From Rhodospirillaceae bacterium (GTDB taxonomy: Bacteria; Pseudomonadota; Alphaproteobacteria; UBA8366; GCA-2717185), in the NCBI GenBank assembly GCA_002717185.1, contig PBDC01000069.1, positions 1-27,942 on the forward strand: a stretch of DNA of 27,942 nucleotides, written 5' to 3'. A program made the translations under genes and the position numbers. How positions within the stretch are numbered: the stretch's first letter is position 1; every line of letters begins with the position of its first letter. Below the pieces are notes generated by a model. That model was not told the DNA's origin and ran no database searches. It worked only from the letters and a program-made list of their open reading frames with translations. Shown piece by piece: positions 7,894 through 17,029 of the stretch.

Positions 7894-8283
7894 ATGAATG
7901 AATTCGTAAATCCGAAAAAATCACACAATCCGGTCGGAGCCTACTCACACAGCGTCCGCATACCTCGTGACTCAGATATCCTGGTGATCGCCGGCCAGGT
8001 CGGCGTGGATGCGAAAGGCAAACTGCAGGACGGAATTCGCCGGCAATCGGAGCAGGCCTTCCGGAATGTCATTGCCGCTTTGCGCGCGAACAAGATGGCA
8101 AAGGGCGACCTGGTCAAGCTCACCATATTCCTTACTGACCCGCGCCACATCGATGCCTATCGCACAGCACGCAAGAAGGTGATCGGCGACGACACTCTGC
8201 CAGCCTCAACGCTGGTCATCGTCGATGGACTGGCCTCCCCCGACATGCTCATCGAAGTAGAAGGGATGGCTGCAAAGAGTTGA
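7894..8283 (+). CDS. RidA/YjgF/UK114-family protein, non-canonical active site
   Basis: A 129-residue RidA-fold protein: GAYSHSVRI at the N-terminus, VIAGQVGVDAKGKL, QAFRNVIAALRANK, and LVKLTIFLTDPR. Canonical RidA hydrolyses reactive enamine/imine intermediates and needs Arg105. Here the corresponding block reads LPASTLVIVDGLASPDMLIEVEG, with Ser105 in place of Arg, so it belongs to one of the other Rid subgroups whose activities are less clear. ATG with AAGGAG 8 bases upstream. It ends 3 bases from the convergent UxaA-type gene. Co-directional with the SDR, it may process an imine or enamine made in the same pathway; this is inference. Confidence 0.9.
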   Translation: MNEFVNPKKSHNPVGAYSHSVRIPRDSDILVIAGQVGVDAKGKLQDGIRRQSEQAFRNVIAALRANKMAKGDLVKLTIFLTDPRHIDAYRTARKKVIGDDTLPASTLVIVDGLASPDMLIEVEGMAAKS

Positions 8284-8286
8284 CGA

Positions 8287-9834
8287 CTATCCGACGATTC
8301 CGATCTGCCAGGGGATGAACTCGTGACGGCCAAGATCGAGAACTTCGCTCTTGGTTTCGCCGCCAGAGGCGATGTACAGGAAATAGTCGAAGATCCGCTT
8401 CCCTATCTCCTCAACACTTGCGGTGCCATCGATGATGTCACCGCAATTGATGTCCATATCTTCTTCCATGCGCTCAAACATCAGCGTGTTCGTGGCAAGT
8501 TTTATGGAAGGGGTCGGCTTCGCACCAAAGCAGGAGCCGCGTCCGGTTGTGAAAGCCACCAGATTGGCGCCACCAGCAATCTGGCCCGTCGCGGAAACAG
8601 GATCAAATCCTGGTGAATCCATGAAGACAAACCCTTTGGTGTTAACCGGCTCAGCGTATTTGTAGACCTCCATAAGCGGGCCTGTACCACCTTTCATGGA
8701 GGAGCCAAGTGACTTTTCCAGGATGTTAGCGAGCCCACCGGTCTGGTTGCCCGGGCTGACCTTACCGTTGATCTGCACGTCACGCCCGGGGGCATACTCG
8801 TCCTTCCACCAACGGATCCTCTCTATCAGCTTCTTCCCTATCTCCGGTGTCGCCGCACGCGCGGTCAAAGTGTGCTCCACGCCATAGATCTCTGGTGTCT
8901 CCGACAGGATACCGGTGCCGCCATGTTTTGACAGTAAATCCACCGCTGCACCAAGTGCAGGGTTTGCGGTTATCGAGGAAAATCCATCGGAACCACCGCA
9001 TTGCAATCCAACCGTGATATGGCCAGCAGAGACAGCCTGTCGTTGGCACTTGTTCGCCTCGACAAGCATCTCTTCGACGATAGCGATGCCCATCTCGATG
9101 GATTTACGCGTGCCACCGCTTTCCTGCATAACCATGGTCCGCAACTTCGGACCTTCGGTCAGGTTCTGCGCACCAAACAGACCACCGACCTGGCACCGTT
9201 CACAGCCGAGCCCGATGACCAGTGCACCGGCAACGTTGGGGTGCTGAATGTAGCCGGCTAGCGTGCGCTGCAGCAGATCCATGGGCTCGCCTGTCATCTC
9301 CATGCCGCAGCCCAGCGCGTGTGCGAAGGCGGCGACACCATCGACATTTGGAAAGGAGACAAGACGCTCCTTGGTGAAATGATTGGCAATCTCATGCACG
9401 ACCGTCGCCGAACAGTTCACGGTGGAGACGATGGCGATAAAGTTACGCGTGCCAGCGCGCCCGTCCGACCGTTTATAGCCCTGGAAGGTCGCACGATCCG
9501 ATTCTGGCAATAATTCCAATGGTCTATAGTCACGCGAATAGGCGTAGTCTCGATCAAACTCACCGAAAGAGATATTGTGGTTGTGCACCATTGTGCCCGC
9601 CTGCACGAACTCCGATGCGAAGCCAATCACCGTGTTGTATTTCAGTACCGGCTCACCTTCGGCAATATCGGTGATAGCAATTTTGTACCCGGCGGGCACC
9701 AGATTGCGGGCGACGATATTGTAGCCTTCCACCGAAGTGCCGGTCTGGATGTCTGTCCGTGCAACGACAACATTGTCGGCGCTGTGAAGACGAATAGCCG
9801 GCCCGGTGACCCGTTTTTCTGAAAGATCGAGCAT
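8287..9834 (-). CDS. UxaA/GarD-family sugar-acid dehydratase (altronate/galactarate dehydratase-like)
   Basis: A 515-residue two-domain protein. Residues about 8-100 form the SAF-like N-terminal domain (AIRLHSADNVVVARTDI, ending at MVHNHNISFGEF). The C-terminal domain has GYKRSDGRAGTRNFIAIVSTVNCS, LGCGMEM, VIGLGCERCQV, LQCGGSDGFSSITANPALG, SPGFDPVSATGQIAGGANLVAFTTGRGSCFG and INCGDIIDG, all signatures of altronate/galactarate dehydratases. These Fe(II)/metal lyases remove water from sugar acids to give 2-keto-3-deoxy acids. The SAF plus catalytic layout matches UxaA, but the many uncharacterised paralogues mean the substrate is open. ATG with GGAGG 8 bases upstream. It follows the alpha/beta hydrolase gene by 35 bases in the same operon. 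Confidence 0.9.
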   Translation of the reverse strand: MLDLSEKRVTGPAIRLHSADNVVVARTDIQTGTSVEGYNIVARNLVPAGYKIAITDIAEGEPVLKYNTVIGFASEFVQAGTMVHNHNISFGEFDRDYAYSRDYRPLELLPESDRATFQGYKRSDGRAGTRNFIAIVSTVNCSATVVHEIANHFTKERLVSFPNVDGVAAFAHALGCGMEMTGEPMDLLQRTLAGYIQHPNVAGALVIGLGCERCQVGGLFGAQNLTEGPKLRTMVMQESGGTRKSIEMGIAIVEEMLVEANKCQRQAVSAGHITVGLQCGGSDGFSSITANPALGAAVDLLSKHGGTGILSETPEIYGVEHTLTARAATPEIGKKLIERIRWWKDEYAPGRDVQINGKVSPGNQTGGLANILEKSLGSSMKGGTGPLMEVYKYAEPVNTKGFVFMDSPGFDPVSATGQIAGGANLVAFTTGRGSCFGAKPTPSIKLATNTLMFERMEEDMDINCGDIIDGTASVEEIGKRIFDYFLYIASGGETKSEVLDLGRHEFIPWQIGIVG

Positions 9835-9869
9835 GTCTTGCCCTCCAGTCGAGATAATGTCCGTTGTCG

Positions 9870-11891
9870 TTACAAGGTAATGCCGTGCCGCCGACGGTCC
9901 CAGTCTTTGGCGTCGACTGTGGCCCGATCCACGTCCTCTTCCAGCATAAAGCCTTCTGTGGCCAACCGCTCGGCGGCAACAGTGATTGCCCGCTGATATG
10001 CCGCGGCATCCGGATAGCGTTCTAGGATTGCGGGACGCGGATCACCGGTCGCTTCGCGCATGCTAGTGGTTTCAGGAAGCGGAATTGTGCTCCCGGTGAA
10101 TTCGTGCGTTGCCCCTTCGCCATGGCCACGGGTGCGGATATTCCAGCCGGTGTAGGTGGCGAGCGGCGCCTGCACCATGGGTGCACGGATACCAGCGACA
10201 TCGTTGCCGTCCGCATCGACGGCAGGAACCAAGATAGTGTATCCGGGCGTGTTGGCGATACGGGGCGGCTGCTGGCTGAGGATTCCGTTTGCGGCCTCCG
10301 GGCCAAAATTAAAACGGTATAATGATGAGGGCTCGCGCGGTGTCGCGACTCCCTGAATGGCGGGAAAAGTTTCGCGCCATTTTTTAATGTCTACCAGTGT
10401 CCCATCTGCGCGGGTCGGTATGCGGCTGTCAGGCGGCGGCGTGCCATGAGTCACCCAGCGGTCCATCGCATCTAGCAAGGCGCGGAAAAACATAGAGGTA
10501 CGTACTACATTCACGACGTTCTGGCAGATGCCGCGGGCGGGAGATGTTAGGCGGGGATTGGCAAAATGCTGCGAGCTAGCCCAGAGGTAGGCTCTCACAT
10601 TCTCCGGCAGCGGCAGGTCATTCCCTTGCGTATCTGTATGTACCAACGACCCATGCCGCTGCCAGTATTCAGTTGCGGTCTGGGTGTGAAAGATGAACGG
10701 GTCGGTGTCAGGCCGCTTGCAGATCGCGTCGGTTTCGTCGGTCAAATGATCGGTAGATTCCGCGTAGGAAAAAGGAAATCGGTCAGCAATATTGTCGCGT
10801 TCTTCGTACTGCTGGCCCGCCTGCGAGATAACGTTGGCGAAGCGGTGGTTCATCCACATCAGTCCTCCACCGGCGACATGGCTCAGCGCGCCATCGAAAA
10901 CCTTGCGGCCTTCCACATCAGCGTTGAAACCCCGATAGATCGAGTCACGGATGCATCGCCCCGTCTGCGAACGACCCCAGCAATAGGCTTTCTCTATGGC
11001 GTTAGCCAAAGGATTGACATTACCGGCGGCATCTTTGGAGTCATATTTGAGAAAGCTCACAAGATCCCGAACCGCTACATGGCCAAGGCCGAGAACCTGT
11101 GGATCGCGAGCTGCATACACTATTTCGTAAATCCAGCCAGGCTCAAAGCCGGTGGGTAGGTAGACATGCATGTTGGATGGGACGATAGCCAACTCTGCGC
11201 CCTGATTGTCGAGACCGACCCCTCCTTCGACGCGAGCAAAAGCCCATTGGTCAGCGGAAATTAGCTCACGCGGATCATCCGGATAGCGCCGTCGTGTGAG
11301 CTTCGCTGCTTTAGTGTCAAGCGAAACCACAGGGTGGCTGCGCGTCGATGCACGGCTACTCAGCGGCATGCAAGTCTGACCTGGCGCTTCGACAATGAAT
11401 TCGGAACGCACCGGTCCCGTAATCGGCGAGCCGTCACAGTTGCGTGCGATCGGCACGTCGAGCAGCATTCGCCCATCGCCCGGCAGAAGGTCGCCCTGCC
11501 AAGCGCCCCAAACGATCGAATAGCCGCGTCGCATCAGGAAGCCATTCCCCGCGTGATCCAGCGTACTTGGGTCGTTGGAACCGGGTGCATCATTAAAGAA
11601 CTGCAACGCCCGAATATTGCCGAGATTACCATAATCGAAAAACAGCCGACCGTTGCCCTGGGCCATGTCGGCCGGTTTCAGGATGATCAGGTCGGCGGCA
11701 AATTCGACAAGACCACTATCATTAATCGGTGCCTTGCCAAGGTCGACGATCCCTGCCTGCGCCGCGGCCAGCGGATCGACGGCGAAATGCGCACGGCCCG
11801 CCAGTTTCTCATAAACACCGCTGCCTTCGAAGGCGTGCCCACACGCAAAAGGTTCACGCTTTGCGATACGGATCTCGATCTGGTTCGTCAC
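9870..11891 (-). CDS. Large alpha/beta-hydrolase domain protein
   Basis: A 673-residue protein of the uncharacterised large alpha/beta-hydrolase group. The nucleophile elbow is WGRSQTG with Ser308. The region before it (YAARDPQVLGLGHVAVRDLVSFLKY) and the following IYRGFNADVEGRKVFDGAL...GGG are typical of that group. RRGYSIVWGAWQGD at about residue 115 forms the N-terminal beta domain seen in relatives. No signal peptide is visible, so it is cytoplasmic. The frame is open back into modC, but the true start is GTG 11891, with GGAGG 7 bases upstream, giving MTNQIEIRIAKREPF. It lies 58 bases after modC and 35 before the dehydratase. It probably hydrolyses an ester or lactone feeding the dehydratase, which is inference. 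Confidence 0.85.
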   Translation of the reverse strand: MTNQIEIRIAKREPFACGHAFEGSGVYEKLAGRAHFAVDPLAAAQAGIVDLGKAPINDSGLVEFAADLIILKPADMAQGNGRLFFDYGNLGNIRALQFFNDAPGSNDPSTLDHAGNGFLMRRGYSIVWGAWQGDLLPGDGRMLLDVPIARNCDGSPITGPVRSEFIVEAPGQTCMPLSSRASTRSHPVVSLDTKAAKLTRRRYPDDPRELISADQWAFARVEGGVGLDNQGAELAIVPSNMHVYLPTGFEPGWIYEIVYAARDPQVLGLGHVAVRDLVSFLKYDSKDAAGNVNPLANAIEKAYCWGRSQTGRCIRDSIYRGFNADVEGRKVFDGALSHVAGGGLMWMNHRFANVISQAGQQYEERDNIADRFPFSYAESTDHLTDETDAICKRPDTDPFIFHTQTATEYWQRHGSLVHTDTQGNDLPLPENVRAYLWASSQHFANPRLTSPARGICQNVVNVVRTSMFFRALLDAMDRWVTHGTPPPDSRIPTRADGTLVDIKKWRETFPAIQGVATPREPSSLYRFNFGPEAANGILSQQPPRIANTPGYTILVPAVDADGNDVAGIRAPMVQAPLATYTGWNIRTRGHGEGATHEFTGSTIPLPETTSMREATGDPRPAILERYPDAAAYQRAITVAAERLATEGFMLEEDVDRATVDAKDWDRRRHGITL

Positions 11892-11949
11892 GCCGGTTCC
11901 TCCCTGAAACACAATTGTTAGATTGGCGAGGTATTCTGTCAAACAGACA

Positions 11950-13065
11950 TCAGACCGCCTTTTGCCCCAGACTGCGCCGATCAAAGGAAATGCTCTTGAC
12001 CAGCGCGAAAACCGGTCTTCCAATTTTAAGGGATAAATCGGATGCGGCTTCCCGCGTAATCCGTGCGCGAAGCCGTCCTCCACCAATATCGACCAACGTC
12101 TCGGCGAATGCGGTACCAGGCTCCTCTCGAAGTTCAACGATGGTCCCAGCGAAGACGTTACGGATGCTCATTCCCGTCGGGCTCTCTGTCGATAACGCCA
12201 CATCACGCGCGCGGACCCTCAACCTTACCTCTTCACCGATCTGAAGATCGACAGCTGGAATTGAGAAGGTCTGCCCATGGTGATCGAGGCGCGTCAGGTT
12301 GAAGGCTTTGTCTTGAGATAAGACGCGTGCGATCAGAACGACACCGGCTTCGAAACGTCCGGTCGCCGGTTGCAGGTCAAGTCTTTCCAGGATATCGACC
12401 AGTGATCCTTCCGCAATTTTTCGACCGTCGGCCAGCACCACCATGCGGTCAGCTAACTGCGAGACTTCTGCAATATCATGACTGACATAGAGAATTGGGA
12501 GGGTTAATTGCCGGTGCAGCATCTCAAAATAGGGCAGCAATTCGTCCTTAGTCTGCCGATCCAGAGCGGAAAGTGGCTCATCCATCAGCAGCAAGCGAGG
12601 CTGCGACAGCAGCGCGCGGCCGACTGCAATGCGCTGGCGCTCACCGCCCGATAATGTGCTGGGGTCTCGGTCGAGCAAGTGGCCTACATCAAGCAGACTG
12701 ACAATTTCGTCAAAGGTGAGAGCCTCTGTACTCGGTCTTTCGTGCCGCATGCCATAGGTTAGGTTTTTCCGGGCAGAGAGATGCGGGAACAGGCTCGCTT
12801 CCTGGAAAACATAGCCTATTGATCGCTGATGGGTACGGCGGAATAAGCCGGCATCGTCATCCTGCCAAACCTCCTGGCCCACCGATAGTCGGCCCGCCAT
12901 CCGGTCCAACCCTGCCAAACAACGAAGGATAGTCGTTTTGCCCGAACCGGAGGGGCCGAAAAGGGCCGTTATGCCCCGCATCGGTGCTTCGAACGCCACC
13001 TCCAACGAGAAGTCACCACGGCTGCCAGTGAACGCAGCTTCGATGGTTTCAGGGGTGCCGCTCAT
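11950..13065 (-). CDS. modC: Molybdate ABC transporter ATP-binding protein
   Basis: A 371-residue ABC ATPase with Walker [10 protein letters not shown] (37-45), Q-loop [12 protein letters not shown], signature [16 protein letters not shown], Walker [13 protein letters not shown] and H-loop SHD. The C-terminal ~100 residues ([17 protein letters not shown]...[15 protein letters not shown]...[30 protein letters not shown]) form the TOBE/MOP molybdate-binding domain, which separates ModC from other ABC ATPases. It overlaps modB by 4 bases (ATGA), showing translational coupling. It powers uptake of molybdate (or tungstate) through ModB. The downstream hydrolase and dehydratase genes may be read from the same transcript. 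Confidence 0.95.
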   Translation of the reverse strand: MSGTPETIEAAFTGSRGDFSLEVAFEAPMRGITALFGPSGSGKTTILRCLAGLDRMAGRLSVGQEVWQDDDAGLFRRTHQRSIGYVFQEASLFPHLSARKNLTYGMRHERPSTEALTFDEIVSLLDVGHLLDRDPSTLSGGERQRIAVGRALLSQPRLLLMDEPLSALDRQTKDELLPYFEMLHRQLTLPILYVSHDIAEVSQLADRMVVLADGRKIAEGSLVDILERLDLQPATGRFEAGVVLIARVLSQDKAFNLTRLDHHGQTFSIPAVDLQIGEEVRLRVRARDVALSTESPTGMSIRNVFAGTIVELREEPGTAFAETLVDIGGGRLRARITREAASDLSLKIGRPVFALVKSISFDRRSLGQKAV

Positions 13066-13742
13066 GGGCCTGGGCGCCCGAGCCGACGATCAAGCAGCAT
13101 CATCGACAAGATGACCGCAAAAGCGAATGCCAGCATACCGCCTGCCAAAATGTGCGCTTCTGCCCATTTAAGGCTCTCGACGTAGTCGTAGACAGTAATC
13201 GAGAGTACTTTGGTTTCCCCGGGAATGTTGCCCCCGATCATCAAAATTACACCGAATTCCCCAACGGTGTGAGCAAAGCCCAACACAGCACCGGTAATGA
13301 ACCCCGGCCGTGCGAGTGGTATGGCCACAGTCCAGAACACCTTCCAGGGAGAGGCGCGCAACGTCGCCGCAACTTCAAGCGGCCGGTCCCCGAATACTTC
13401 GAAGGAGTTTCGAATAGGCTGAACGACGAACGGCATGGAATAGAATACCGACCCGATCACCAAACCTTCGAATGTGAACGCGAGAGAGCGACCACCGAAA
13501 AGGCCTGCAATCCAGCCTCCCGGTCCATCCGGACCCAGTGCGATAAGCAAATAAAACCCCAACACGGTGGGTGGCAAGACCAACGGCACAGCTACAATCG
13601 CGGCGACAACCTCTTTCCATCGCGCCTCTGAGCGGGCGAGCCACCAGGCGATCGGTGTGCCAATGATAAGAAGCACGATCGTCGTGATCGACGCTAATTC
13701 GAGGGTCAGCCGGATCGGCGACCATAGTTCAGCGGTATTCAT
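13062..13742 (-). CDS. modB: Molybdate ABC transporter permease
   Basis: A 226-residue inner-membrane permease with about five hydrophobic segments. The EAA loop that docks the ATPase is visible as [56 protein letters not shown] is a typical ModB block. The ATG at 13742 is chosen over the TTG two codons earlier. It follows the modA stop by 18 bases and overlaps modC by 4. Together modABC form the high-affinity molybdate importer that supplies molybdenum-cofactor enzymes. Confidence 0.95.
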   Translation of the reverse strand: MNTAELWSPIRLTLELASITTIVLLIIGTPIAWWLARSEARWKEVVAAIVAVPLVLPPTVLGFYLLIALGPDGPGGWIAGLFGGRSLAFTFEGLVIGSVFYSMPFVVQPIRNSFEVFGDRPLEVAATLRASPWKVFWTVAIPLARPGFITGAVLGFAHTVGEFGVILMIGGNIPGETKVLSITVYDYVESLKWAEAHILAGGMLAFAFAVILSMMLLDRRLGRPGP

Positions 13743-13760
13743 CAGCAATCCCGCACCGTT

Positions 13761-14540
13761 CTACTCTTCGCTGCCATAGCCAAACTTCTCAATCACGAGG
13801 CGAACTTTTTCATCTTTGAGAAACGCGATAAAGGCATGGGCAGCGGCGTTGTGCGCGCCATGTCGCAGTAGCACAGCATCCTGCGCGATAGTGGGGTGCA
13901 GGTAAGCGGGCACGACCCAGTGAGAACCATCTTTGCGTCCCACAACCTGGCTTAGCGCGACGAAACCCAACGCAGCATTACCTGTGAAAGCGAACTGATA
14001 CGCCTGTGCGATATTGGTTCCTCGTACAAGCCGTGATTGCAGCTTCTCGTAAACACCGAGTGATCGCAAAACCGAGATCGCAGCAGCACCGTAAGGTGCG
14101 ATAACAGGATTTGCGATTGCGATTCGAACGTTTTCTGCCCCAGTAAGCGTAGATTTGCCGTTTACGCGCGAAGCCTCCCGACTAAACAACGCCAACCGAC
14201 CGTTTGCGTATGTGAACCGGGTGCCAGCAACAGCGTAACCTTCCTCGACAGCGCGCGCCGGTCGAGTTTTGTCGGCGGCAAGAAAAACGTCGTAGGGGGC
14301 TCCCTGAGTGACCTGTGTGTAAAGCTGCCCCGTAGCGCCAAAACTGAAAATTGGCAAATGACCAGTCTCGCGCTCGAACAACGCTCCGATCGCATTGGCG
14401 GCCACGGTGAAATTGGATGCGACCGCTACCCTGGTTTCGCCAGCGATGACACCAGTCGTCACACTGAGCAATACAAGTGCGCAAATCGTCCAGAGGCTAG
14501 CGGCACAAACTGATGTATTTAGAGATAACTGTCGACGCAT
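13761..14540 (-). CDS. modA: Molybdate ABC transporter periplasmic binding protein
   Basis: A 259-residue secreted protein. It starts MRRQLSLN and a hydrophobic stretch ends at VTTGVIAG, giving a Sec signal peptide. The mature protein starts ETRVAVASNFTVAANAIGALFERETGH, then FSFGATGQLYTQVTQGAPYDVFLAAD, the ModA oxyanion-binding blocks (Ser near N-terminus, S-G-x-L/GATGQL). IANPVIAPYGAAA and GFVALSQV are also typical. It captures molybdate or tungstate in the periplasm for ModB. The ATG at 14540 places the basic N-region just before the hydrophobic core; the TTG-started frame to 14594 would add 18 unlike residues. No convincing ribosome site or ModE-type operator was found upstream. Confidence 0.93.
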   Translation of the reverse strand: MRRQLSLNTSVCAASLWTICALVLLSVTTGVIAGETRVAVASNFTVAANAIGALFERETGHLPIFSFGATGQLYTQVTQGAPYDVFLAADKTRPARAVEEGYAVAGTRFTYANGRLALFSREASRVNGKSTLTGAENVRIAIANPVIAPYGAAAISVLRSLGVYEKLQSRLVRGTNIAQAYQFAFTGNAALGFVALSQVVGRKDGSHWVVPAYLHPTIAQDAVLLRHGAHNAAAHAFIAFLKDEKVRLVIEKFGYGSEE

Positions 14541-14677
14541 GGACGCAAAGTAATAGCGGAAATACGATGAAAATTCACGGTATTCAGCGGACAAAGTTAC
14601 TTATCCACTCGTTGCTTGCGACGGAGATGACCCGCGCCTAGGATTGCGTACCCGAAACACAGAAAGTTGAGCCACCT

Positions 14678-15406
14678 ATGTCTCCCGAAATTGTAGCCCA
14701 ATTGGCGCCCACTGGCGTGTTACGCGCCGGCATTAACATGTCGAATTTCCTTCTGGTCACAGGTGAGACATCCGACGGCGACCCAGACGGTGTATCACCG
14801 GACATGGCTCGCGCAATCGCGGATAAGATTGGCGTTGGCTGCAAGCTGATCCCATTCAAGACACCGGCGGAGATTGCTGACTCGGCTGGAAAGGACGTCT
14901 GGGACATCGGCAATATCGGCGCTGAACCGCAGCGCGCCGCAGTGATGGATTTCACCGCCGCCTACGCCGAGATCGAGGCAACGTATATGGTGCCGGCCGG
15001 ATCACCAATCCAGTCCGTTGAAGAGGTCGACAGCAAGGGTATCCGCATCGCGCACCCGCCGCGCAGCGCCTACGGTTTGTGGCTCGAAAACAATATTGTA
15101 CACGCAGAGCTGGTGCCAGCCGAGGGACTTTCGGGCGCCTTTGAACTGTTCGTAGATGAAAAGTTGGAAGCACTCGCCGGCCTTCGCCCCGGGCTAATCA
15201 ACGATGTAGAAAAGCTACCTGGCGCACGGATCCTCGACGGCCAATTCTCCGCGGTGCAGCAGGCGGTCGGCGTGAACAAGGGTAGCGACGCCGCGTACGA
15301 GTTCCTCAAATCCTTCGTCGAAAACTCGAAGGCATCAGGTTTCGTTGCCAGCCTGATCGAAAAGCATGGGGTGCAAGGACGTCTCTCTGTCGCCCCGGGC
15401 GCATAA
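14678..15406 (+). CDS. Transporter substrate-binding domain protein without signal peptide
   Basis: A 242-residue periplasmic-binding-protein type 2 (SBP_bac_3-like) domain: GVLRAGINMSNFLLV, GVSPDMARAIADKIGVGCKLIPF, WDIGNIGAEPQRAAVMDFTAAYAEIEATYMVPAG, and a C-terminal half ending with GFVASLIEKHG. The fold normally binds amino acids or similar small solutes for ABC importers. There is no signal peptide: the protein begins MSPEIVAQLAPTG, and the frame is closed by TAG about 40 bases upstream with no alternative start. No ABC permease or ATPase for it lies nearby. It is divergent from modA across 137 bases and ends 18 bases from the convergent GMC gene. It may be a cytoplasmic sensor or ligand-binding protein; this is inference. 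Confidence 0.85.
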   Translation: MSPEIVAQLAPTGVLRAGINMSNFLLVTGETSDGDPDGVSPDMARAIADKIGVGCKLIPFKTPAEIADSAGKDVWDIGNIGAEPQRAAVMDFTAAYAEIEATYMVPAGSPIQSVEEVDSKGIRIAHPPRSAYGLWLENNIVHAELVPAEGLSGAFELFVDEKLEALAGLRPGLINDVEKLPGARILDGQFSAVQQAVGVNKGSDAAYEFLKSFVENSKASGFVASLIEKHGVQGRLSVAPGA

Positions 15407-15424
15407 CTTCAGCAATAAGGGTTG

Positions 15425-17020
15425 TCAGGCGGCGTCTTCCAGCACCATGCTCGCCGCCTTTTCACCGATCATGATCGAAGGCGCGTTGGTGTTACCCGAT
15501 GTCAGTGTAGGCATGATAGAGGCGTCAGCGACCCTCAACCCTTCAACACCATGCACGCGCAAGCGATCGTCTACCACAGCTTGAGGGTCTGACCCCATCT
15601 TGCAGGTACCAACAGGGTGGTATGTCGTTTCGGCGGTTTTCATGACGTAGTCGAGTAACTCATCGTCGGTCTGTGCATCCGTACCGGGTGCAAACTCGTC
15701 GCCAACTACATTCTCCAACGCCGGAGCGGCCATGATATCGCGTACAATGCGCATGCCAGCAACAGTGACGGTGCGGTCAATTTCCGCGGACAGAAAATTG
15801 AAGCGGATCGCCGGGGGCACTGTCGGGTCGCTCGACGCCAAATGGATACTGCCGGTACTCTCCGACCGCAGCGCATGGGCAATCACTGTCATGCCCGGCT
15901 TGTCAGCGAGCCGTCGTGTTCCGTCCGCCAAAAACGGTTGCCAGGAAATACCAACATCCGGTGAGGCGAGGCCTTCGCGTGTGCGGACATAGGCGCGCAC
16001 CGGCGAAGCAGGCATACCCAATAGCCCGTCGCGTTTGATCGCGAAACGCGCGATCTGTCCAAGCAAACCAAGCCCGCGAGCCGTCTCGTTGTAGGTCAAT
16101 CCACTGGACTTCATATACCACTTCATCCGCGGCGCGTAGTGGTCACGCAGGTTCTCTCCAACGCCGGGCAGCTCATGCGCAACCTTGATACCCAGTTCGT
16201 GCAGTCGATCCTGTTGCCCTATGCCCGAAAGTTCCAGGATCTGCGGCGAATTAATAGCGCCAGCGCTGACGATGACCTCACGGACAGCACGCGCTTCTAG
16301 CTTTTGCCCCCGCGCCGAATACCTGACGCCGACACATTTCTTACCATCGAGGATAAGACCCTCCGTTAGCGCGTCAGTCAGGATGTCGAGATTGGTGCGG
16401 TTCTTCGCTGGATCAAGATAGCAGCGCGCCGTGCTCATGCGGCGCCCCTTGCTGATCGTCATCTGCGTCATGCCGATACCATCTTGCACACCGCTGTTAT
16501 AGTCTGACGTACGTTCGATACCAGCCTGTTCGGCAGCATCCAGAATCGTATCGTAGAGAGGGCCGCGTTCTAAAGTATCGGTAACCTGCAATAGCCCTTC
16601 GCGGCCCCGATTTTCATCCTCACCACCCGTATAGGTTTCCATATTCCGAAAGAATGGCAATACGTCATTAAAACTCCAACCGCGATTTCCCAGCTGAGCC
16701 CAGGTGTCGAAATCCTGCGCCTGGCCGCGCACGAAGACCATCCCATTGATGGCGCTGGATCCGCCAAGCAATTTACCACGCGGCACCGGGATGCGGCGCT
16801 GCGTTGTATTCTCCTCCGGTTCCGACTCATAGCACCAGTTTGCTGCGGGCAAATCGATCATCCGGGAAAACCCGATGGGGATTTTGGTCCAGAAATGATC
16901 GGGCCGTCCTGCCTCCAGCAGGAGAACCTTGTGCTGTCCGCTGGCGGTAAGACGGTTGGCGAGAACGGAGCCAGCGGATCCGGCGCCGACAACGATGTAA
17001 TCGTAAGTTTTGCTGGTCAT
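15425..17020 (-). CDS. GMC-family FAD oxidoreductase (choline/alcohol dehydrogenase-like)
   Basis: A 531-residue GMC flavoprotein of usual length. FAD-binding GAGSAG at residues 12-17 within YDYIVVGAGSAGSVLANRL, then LLLEAG; the first GMC signature at PRGKLLGGSSAINGMVFVRGQ; the second at VSAGAINSPQILELSGIG. The catalytic region has YHPVGTCKMG (His) and TSGNTNAPSIMIGEKAA (Asn). The family oxidises alcohols or polyols to aldehydes or ketones with FAD. It is the last gene of the five-gene minus-strand operon, 9 bases after the asparaginase-like gene. It may act on a hydroxylated substrate or product of that pathway. Which alcohol cannot be read from sequence. Confidence 0.93.
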   Translation of the reverse strand: MTSKTYDYIVVGAGSAGSVLANRLTASGQHKVLLLEAGRPDHFWTKIPIGFSRMIDLPAANWCYESEPEENTTQRRIPVPRGKLLGGSSAINGMVFVRGQAQDFDTWAQLGNRGWSFNDVLPFFRNMETYTGGEDENRGREGLLQVTDTLERGPLYDTILDAAEQAGIERTSDYNSGVQDGIGMTQMTISKGRRMSTARCYLDPAKNRTNLDILTDALTEGLILDGKKCVGVRYSARGQKLEARAVREVIVSAGAINSPQILELSGIGQQDRLHELGIKVAHELPGVGENLRDHYAPRMKWYMKSSGLTYNETARGLGLLGQIARFAIKRDGLLGMPASPVRAYVRTREGLASPDVGISWQPFLADGTRRLADKPGMTVIAHALRSESTGSIHLASSDPTVPPAIRFNFLSAEIDRTVTVAGMRIVRDIMAAPALENVVGDEFAPGTDAQTDDELLDYVMKTAETTYHPVGTCKMGSDPQAVVDDRLRVHGVEGLRVADASIMPTLTSGNTNAPSIMIGEKAASMVLEDAA

Positions 17021-17029
17021 AGGATTGGC

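Noticed and set aside
10566..11159. Plus-strand 197-aa frame
   Set aside because: Antisense to the nucleophile region of the alpha/beta hydrolase; no independent motifs.
11334..11921. Long plus-strand frame of 195 aa
   Set aside because: Antisense to the alpha/beta hydrolase, which has clear motifs and a good start; a shadow of GC-rich coding sequence.
14541..14677. ModE-type operator or molybdenum-cofactor riboswitch upstream of modA
   Set aside because: An imperfect dyad (GTAATAGCGGAAATAC) is present, but it does not resemble the ModE consensus, and no long conserved RNA fold could be seen.
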